Source of the DNA: CAVQRC01 sp963715045
GTDB taxonomy: Bacteria > Planctomycetota > Planctomycetia > Pirellulales > Lacipirellulaceae
DNA length: 64,000 nucleotides
Reading direction: 5' to 3'
Assembly: GCA_963715045.1 (NCBI GenBank)
Contig: CAVQRC010000006.1
Coordinates: 1 to 64,000, forward strand
Of this stretch, positions 59,443-64,000 are shown piece by piece. The notes beneath the pieces are model-generated. The model ran no database searches and was not told the DNA's origin. It worked only from the letters and a program-made list of their open reading frames with translations. The stretch's first letter is position 1. Each line of letters opens with the position of its first letter. The translations under genes and the position numbers were made by a program.

Positions 59443-59853
59443 TTGGAACTTCCTTCAAGCACGCGGATCCACGCGATCTTCCCATGTCCGAAACCTCCAG
59501 GTCAACGAACTCAAACGTTCATTCGGCTACCACGCGTCGCCCTAGGGCTGAAAGCAGTTGCGTGGTCCGTCCTGGTTTCGATCCTCGCGATCCTGGCCCT
59601 CATGTATGCTCCCATACTCACAGCATTCCGTGCCCTGGAAGCAGGGCCATACCTGACGATTGTCCGTTTCACTCGGTGGGCGTTGATCGGATGTCTCCTG
59701 CTCACCCTCGCGGGTAGCATCATGTGCCTGGCCACGCCCGCAACGTCAGGAGCCCGACGCTTTCTTTACGTGGCGGTGTGTATCGATGCGTATCTGATTC
59801 TGCAGGGTCTGGCTGGTCAATCTCTTATGCAGGATGCCCTTCACTGCTCCTAG
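59443..59853 (+). CDS. Small membrane protein, unknown function
   Basis: Three hydrophobic segments are clear: AVAWSVLVSILAILALMYAP, WALIGCLLLTLAGSIMCLA and FLYVAVCIDAYLILQGLAG. The N-terminal 30 residues before GLKAVAW are unlike the rest. A different frame from an ATG at 59484 (MSETSRSTNSNVHSATTRR) looks like a better soluble N-terminus, so a frame change near 59545 is suspected. Family not recognised. Confidence 0.5.
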   Translation: MELPSSTRIHAIFPCPKPPGQRTQTFIRLPRVALGLKAVAWSVLVSILAILALMYAPILTAFRALEAGPYLTIVRFTRWALIGCLLLTLAGSIMCLATPATSGARRFLYVAVCIDAYLILQGLAGQSLMQDALHCS

Positions 59854-59964
59854 CCTTGGGGGGCCTCGCGGAATGTCACCAAAGCTCGTTCTCTCCGGCT
59901 CCGGCATCATGCATATGCTGGCGAGGGGAATAAACCGCGCGGTTCGCGGATCCTTATCCGTACT

Positions 59965-60372
59965 ATGCAGCTCTTCTATCGTCTACTCGCCGACCTCGTT
60001 GTCACGATTCACTTTGCGTATGTGGCGTTCGTGATCAGCGGGCTGGTGCTCACCCTCGTGGGCGGTGCGCTCCGCTGGAATTGGGTTCGCAACTTCTGGT
60101 TTCGCGTGATCCATCTCGCGATGATCGGGTTCGTTGTCGCGGAGGCGTGGTGTGACATCGTTTGTCCTCTCACCACCTGGGAGAACCAGCTGCGGAGCCT
60201 CGCCGGAGATACGACGTACGAGGGTGACTTCATCGCCAACTTCCTCCATGACGCATTGTTCTTCGAGGCCGAGCCGTGGGTGTTCACGCTGGCCTATTCG
60301 CTATTCGGTCTGGCCGTACTGGCGTCGTTCCTCGTAATTCCCCCGCGACGGCCGCATGGCTCGCGCGAGTAG
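59965..60372 (+). CDS. DUF2784-family membrane protein
   Basis: 135 residues with four predicted helices. DUF2784 landmarks: LVVTIHFAYVAFVISGLVL, the conserved CPLTTWENQLR after the third helix, YEGDFIANFLHDALF and a final helix. Function unknown; a possible small envelope protein. The ATG at 59965 (MQLFYRLLADL) fits the family start. Confidence 0.85.
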   Translation: MQLFYRLLADLVVTIHFAYVAFVISGLVLTLVGGALRWNWVRNFWFRVIHLAMIGFVVAEAWCDIVCPLTTWENQLRSLAGDTTYEGDFIANFLHDALFFEAEPWVFTLAYSLFGLAVLASFLVIPPRRPHGSRE

Positions 60373-60744
60373 CGGCCACTTCGAGCGATGCGGGGCAACC
60401 ACGAAGACCTCGAAGAGCCCCAAAAATGAGGGAACACCGGCTGTTTCTCGGCCGTGGGAGGCCTGAAACGCGGGTTTCAAACGCACTCGGGTTGTTTGAG
60501 AGGATCCGCCACATCCCAACGATCGCTCTCGATATACTGCATCGCACCGTGGCAAGTCCCGTGAGCGCGGCCTGCTAGATTTCAGACGATTCGCCATGCT
60601 GCATCGCCAGCTGGTCGATGAAGTCGACGAATTGTACGACAGCTGCGGCATCTTCCTCACCGCGTATGGGGCGAAGCCGAGTCTTCAATTCCAGGCGAAC
60701 GGGAAGATGATTGAGAGTTTGGGAGCCACCAGGTAGGTCATTCA
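60373..60744. other. Intergenic region with a 46-residue frame of doubtful status
   Basis: 60597-60737 (+) encodes MLHRQLVDEVDELYDSCGIF and 26 more residues, with protein-like composition but no ribosome-binding site. It could be a remnant. A 16-base match to the 80-bp element core (tttctcggccgtggga, about 60448) is too short to call a copy. Confidence 0.3.
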
Positions 60745-60981
60745 TTGGCGGACGCGACGGCCAGACCCCGCCACGGGGCGTCCCCGGTTTCGAGGTCGCG
60801 TCGCCACTCTTTCCAGTCCCGAGCCGGCCTCGCCGTGGCCATGCTCCTCGGCCTGCCCCTGCTCTGGCTGCTTGACGGCTGGCTGCTGCTGATCGATTCC
60901 TGGGCCGGTACGCTCGTGGGGACCGGGGTCTTGCTCGCCATCACGGCCGGCTACGTGTGGCTGATCCAGCCTCGCGACTGA
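60745..60981 (+). CDS. Very small membrane protein
   Basis: 78 residues from a TTG start with ggtaggt upstream: a basic N-terminus, then two hydrophobic segments (LAVAMLLGLPLLWLLDGWLL and LVGTGVLLAITAGYVWLIQ). Alternatively an ATG at 60839 gives only the hydrophobic part. No family recognised. Confidence 0.45.
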   Translation: MADATARPRHGASPVSRSRRHSFQSRAGLAVAMLLGLPLLWLLDGWLLLIDSWAGTLVGTGVLLAITAGYVWLIQPRD

Positions 60982-61069
60982 CACGCGTGCGTGGTAGATC
61001 CGCTTTCTGCCTGTTCTGGTTGTTCACCTGACTCGCTCACTGATTTCTCCAGCCGCCTGCCAATGTCAC

Positions 61070-62528
61070 TCATCGGTACGGAACTCCCGCCGGTCGGCGA
61101 CAACCGCATAACGCAATCGCGACACAGCCGATCAAGGACACGGCCGCAGGCTCGGGGATCGCGAGAAACCGAAGCTGGTCCCCGCCCCGCAAGCCCTCAA
61201 ACACGTAGCCGGCCAATTGGTTGCCGCGGGCTACTACTTCGCCATTGAGTTCGACGACGAAATCCTGCGTCGCCAGACGGTTTTCGTAGATCGTCAGTTC
61301 TCCCGTGATCGATTGATCCTGGGAGGCGAGTGACATCTCAAAGCGCATGGCCTTGCGCGAAAGCGAGTACTGCAGTTCAGCGGCTGCATTTTGACCGTTG
61401 CCGAGGAACAGCTGGAACGGCCTCGTGCGTACGTACCCCGCGACGAACAGCTCGTCGCTGGCGTTGAGCGACGGCGGAGGAACCTGCCCGCTCAGCAGGC
61501 GGTCGAGATACCAGGCCTCGCCGCGGTCCTGGATCGACGTGGAAAGCCCGTGCGGCCAGTTTTGAACCTCCGCGGATTCCTTGACGCCGTTCTCATTCCA
61601 GTCAATCCAGGACGAGTTGTTGGATTGACCGATGTGTACGCGGATGTTGTCAAACTCCCCAGGATGCGACGCGTTCGCGACCGCGTTGTCGCGAAAACTG
61701 AGGCTGTTGACCGGCGGACAGATCGGTTCATCTTCGTTGACAAACAGGTGAATCTCGCTGATACGGATTATTCTTCGATGCTTGATTGGAAGCGCGGGCC
61801 AGATAACGGTCCAGCACTTCGGGGCTCCCCAGATTCGGATTCCCGACGTCGGTGTCGAGAATGGGCGTCCGCGGGTTCCCGTAGTTGGCGCCGTTGTTGT
61901 ACCAGCCGTTCTGCAGGTCGTACCCATAGTCTGACATCCCAAAGAACGCCGCGCCGAGATTGAAGTAGTCGGGAAACTTGGTCAAGGACGACATGACATT
62001 GCCGCCGCCTCCGGAGTAACCGCTGATATGCAGGTTGGTCGCGTCGATCTTGTCGGCAAAGAAGGGATCCGCCTTGATGTGTTCGACGCCATCAAAGATG
62101 TCATAAATCTCCAGTCCACCGGAGTCGCGCTTCCCTTCCGAACCGTCTCGGCCTCGCATGGCGACGACGATGGCAACGAATCCTTTTCGGGCTAACGAGT
62201 TCGCGACGGTCAGGTACTGATTGATGTTCCCGGACGCGGGTGAGTAACCGTGCATGACAACCGCCACTGGGGCAGCGGATCCCGTGGCCAGCGTCGAGGG
62301 GTAGACCACCGCCGCGTTGAGACTGATGGGGCCGTCACCATCGTCGGTGATTGAGGAGTTGTAGGAGAACCGCTGCACCTCCAGGGGCTGAGCCAGGGCG
62401 TCACCACGCAGCCCGAGACCTAAGAAACACGCGGCGGACAACAACCAGCTGGAGTTGCTCTGAAAGATGCTCAAAATACGACCTGTTTGCGATCGAGGTG
62501 CCGAAGGAACAAAGTTGGTGTGCGCCAT
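61070..62528 (-). CDS. Secreted alpha/beta hydrolase with PEP-CTERM tail, frame-disrupted
   Basis: About 486 residues. A signal peptide (SSWLLSAACFLGLGLRGDALA) precedes an alpha/beta-hydrolase domain with the oxyanion segment VAVVMHGYSPASG and nucleophile elbow ISGYSGGGGN; Asp and His partners probably follow in the second half. After a break near 61764 another frame continues ISEIHLFVNEDEPICPPVNS to the sorting tail IPEPAAVSLIGCVAIAL with CRRP. One extra CG (gatacgg read as gatacgcgg) gives NNPRISEIHLF across the join. The substrate is probably an ester or peptide outside the cell. Confidence 0.75.
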
Positions 62529-63010
62529 GGCCACCAGAAGACAAGGGTAACGAATTCATCTCGCGTGGACATCACCCGTCTGCGTTGGGAATTCGTCATG
62601 GGGAATTCCTTCGTCATGAGTCTCTAGTCATTCAGAGCTGACGTACCCGTTTTTTTTGGGGCAGTCATTGTATTTTCTTGTAATACATGCCGCTGTTCGC
62701 GCAGTTACCGTACCGTTGCGTGTGCGCCCTGCCGCAACAAAGGGATTGGAAGGCACGGGGCGGCCGATGTCGATCTCGCAGCTCGCTCAGAATCGGGGCG
62801 GGCCGGAGGCTCGGGCGGATCCCTCCAGGTGTTCCGACGTGCAGTCGGCCTCGGTTGGTGATTGGTCGGAAACACGTAATTGCTGTAGGGGCTTTGAGTT
62901 GCAACGTTGTAGGGGTTTTCTGTTTCCTTTCTTTGTTTGGGTTTGTCACGCCTGCCGCTTCCAGTTTTTTGGTGCGTGAGCGGCGTGTAGCTCCCAGGAG
63001 GTCATGACTA
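62529..63010. other. Divergent promoter region
   Basis: About 480 bases between the divergent hydrolase and LamG genes. An eight-T run at 62651-62658 and a small gtatt/aatac inverted repeat around 62669-62685 are the only visible features. No gene is supported. Confidence 0.35.
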
Positions 63011-63922
63011 ATGAGCGGCATCAGGTTACTGGGGTTTTCGTTCGGACTCGCTGCGTTGATCGCGCTGCTGTCATCCGGGGCTGCCTCGGCCGCCTTGGTT
63101 TCTCATTTCACATTCGATCAAGATTTCACGAACGAAGTCAGCGCCGCCCTTGATTCCCCGAGTCAGACTGGGGCCACGATCGACCATGGCGTTGCTCGAG
63201 TTGGCGGTGGGTCCGTCCTGTTCGACGGCGGTACGGTCGCAGAATACGTGGATGCCGGTGCGAACGCGTTGCCGTCATCGACTGCCGGATTCCTCAAGTC
63301 CACCGTGGCATTCTGGTTCAAGGCTGGGCCTGAGCTGGAGCCGGGAAGCCGTTTCTTTATGGGGCAGCAGAATGGCGATCCGGCCACATTCGGAGCCGAC
63401 AACCGCATGTCCTTTGCCGTGGAAACCCAATCCAATGGCAAGCTGCGGATCTTCATTCGTGCGGCCGATGGTGCGGAGAGTAACAATCGCCTGCGGTTCG
63501 CCCACGATACAACGGACGAAAATGAGTTCCTGGAATGGGCCGATGGCGATTGGCATCATCTCGCGTATGCCTGGGAAGTCGACGCACTCGGACTCGTTTC
63601 CAACCAGATCTTCATCGATGGTGTGGCCGTCCCCACCGTGACCCAGGAGAACAGCCTGGAGGACGACCCGGTGAAGGCTCCGCTCAATCCCTGGGAATAC
63701 CCTCCCGGGATGTTCCTCGGAGCCCTGAACAATCGGTCGTTTCAGACCGGGAGTGCCAATCCGTCTGGACATGTCAACGGCTGGATGGACGATTTGCGAG
63801 TCTACGACGAGGTCCTCTCCGAAGCGCAGGTGCTGGCGTTGAGTCAGATTCCCGAACCAGGAAGCCTGGTGCTTGCAGGATTGGTACTGGGCATTTCGGT
63901 TGCGGCCCGCCGCCGCGGTTGA
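63011..63922 (+). CDS. LamG-like (concanavalin-fold) PEP-CTERM secreted protein
   Basis: 303 residues. Signal peptide FGLAALIALLSSGAASAA; then a laminin-G/concanavalin domain with characteristic strands LVSHFTFDQDFTNEVS, STVAFWFKAG, DGDWHHLAYAWE and NGWMDDLRVYDEVLSEAQV. The exosortase tail follows: IPEPGSLVLAGLVLGISVAA and RRRG. A near-perfect aggagg site stands 9 bases before the ATG. It is probably a carbohydrate- or surface-binding protein. A strong hairpin follows its stop. Confidence 0.9.
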   Translation: MSGIRLLGFSFGLAALIALLSSGAASAALVSHFTFDQDFTNEVSAALDSPSQTGATIDHGVARVGGGSVLFDGGTVAEYVDAGANALPSSTAGFLKSTVAFWFKAGPELEPGSRFFMGQQNGDPATFGADNRMSFAVETQSNGKLRIFIRAADGAESNNRLRFAHDTTDENEFLEWADGDWHHLAYAWEVDALGLVSNQIFIDGVAVPTVTQENSLEDDPVKAPLNPWEYPPGMFLGALNNRSFQTGSANPSGHVNGWMDDLRVYDEVLSEAQVLALSQIPEPGSLVLAGLVLGISVAARRRG

Positions 63923-63962
63923 GTCGCGTGAGGATGGGCGGATACAGAGCCTGACTTGCAGT

Positions 63963-63988
63963 CCGGGACGGACCCAGGTCCGTCCCGG
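63963..63988 (+). terminator. Terminator hairpin after the LamG gene
   Basis: Perfect 12-bp arms ccgggacggacc / ggtccgtcccgg with a 2-base gap (so the loop will open by a pair or two), 40 bases after the stop. The sequence beyond ends at the window edge (ggtctgtt), so the T-tract cannot be judged. Confidence 0.65.
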
Positions 63989-64000
63989 CGGCGGTCTGTT

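Noticed and set aside
60440..60490. A seventh copy of the 80-bp element
   Set aside because: Only about 16 bases of the core match (tttctcggccgtggga); neither end is present at the required distance.

Overview
The window looks like a planctomycete chromosome (Pirellulales/Planctomycetales type; no rRNA is present to settle it). The clues are five secreted proteins with PEP-CTERM sorting tails, two of them with dockerin-like calcium repeats; a paired cytochrome/DUF1549/DUF1553 + DUF1501 gene set beside two sulfatases; Hanks-type kinases next to ECF sigma factors; and high GC with many reading frames open by chance on the antisense strand. I found no tRNA, rRNA or CRISPR array.

Layout. 1-9.6 kb: PHP-domain hydrolase, GH36-like glycosidase, dnaB, a BamA-like outer-membrane assembly gene and two small secreted proteins. 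9.8-17.8 kb: central carbon: pckG with a clear terminator, then a glgE-glgB-glgM/A cluster that encodes the maltose-1-phosphate route to alpha-glucan. 17.9-25.9 kb: accessory genes (DUF2971, Tat-exported Gfo/Idh/MocA oxidoreductase, TPR-sulfotransferase) and debris (sulfatase fragment, broken integrase, truncated SUMF1-like leader). 25.9-30 kb: ECF sigma + WD40 kinase pair. 30.6-33 kb: RetSat/CrtI-like oxidoreductase with a flavodoxin stub. 33.5-41.4 kb: PSD1-type cytochrome, DUF1501 and sulfatases. 41.7-47.2 kb: CoA-disulfide-reductase/rhodanese fusion and two convergent dockerin/PEP-CTERM proteins. 47.3-53.9 kb: a signalling cassette of TPR-CHAT lipoprotein, ECF sigma and kinase-DUF4384. 54-56.5 kb: mobile DNA: a DUF559 nuclease gene between long inverted repeats, an IS4-type insertion sequence sitting inside one repeat arm, and an IS66 remnant. 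56.5-64 kb: broken desaturase, HlyD-type adaptor, Uma2 nuclease, small membrane proteins, a PEP-CTERM hydrolase and a LamG PEP-CTERM protein.

Two window-wide patterns are the main discoveries. First, an 80-bp imperfect-palindromic element occurs at least six times; two copies lie inside protein-coding genes, in the same orientation and reading frame, adding about 27-35 residues to unrelated proteins. This resembles the behaviour of Rickettsia palindromic elements. Second, about 18 frame disruptions in otherwise well-preserved genes can almost all be repaired by restoring one or two CG dinucleotides at a CG/CGCG site. That points either to a systematic sequence error or to a strong slippage hot spot, and it decides whether BamA, the ECF factor, the CHAT protein and others are really broken.
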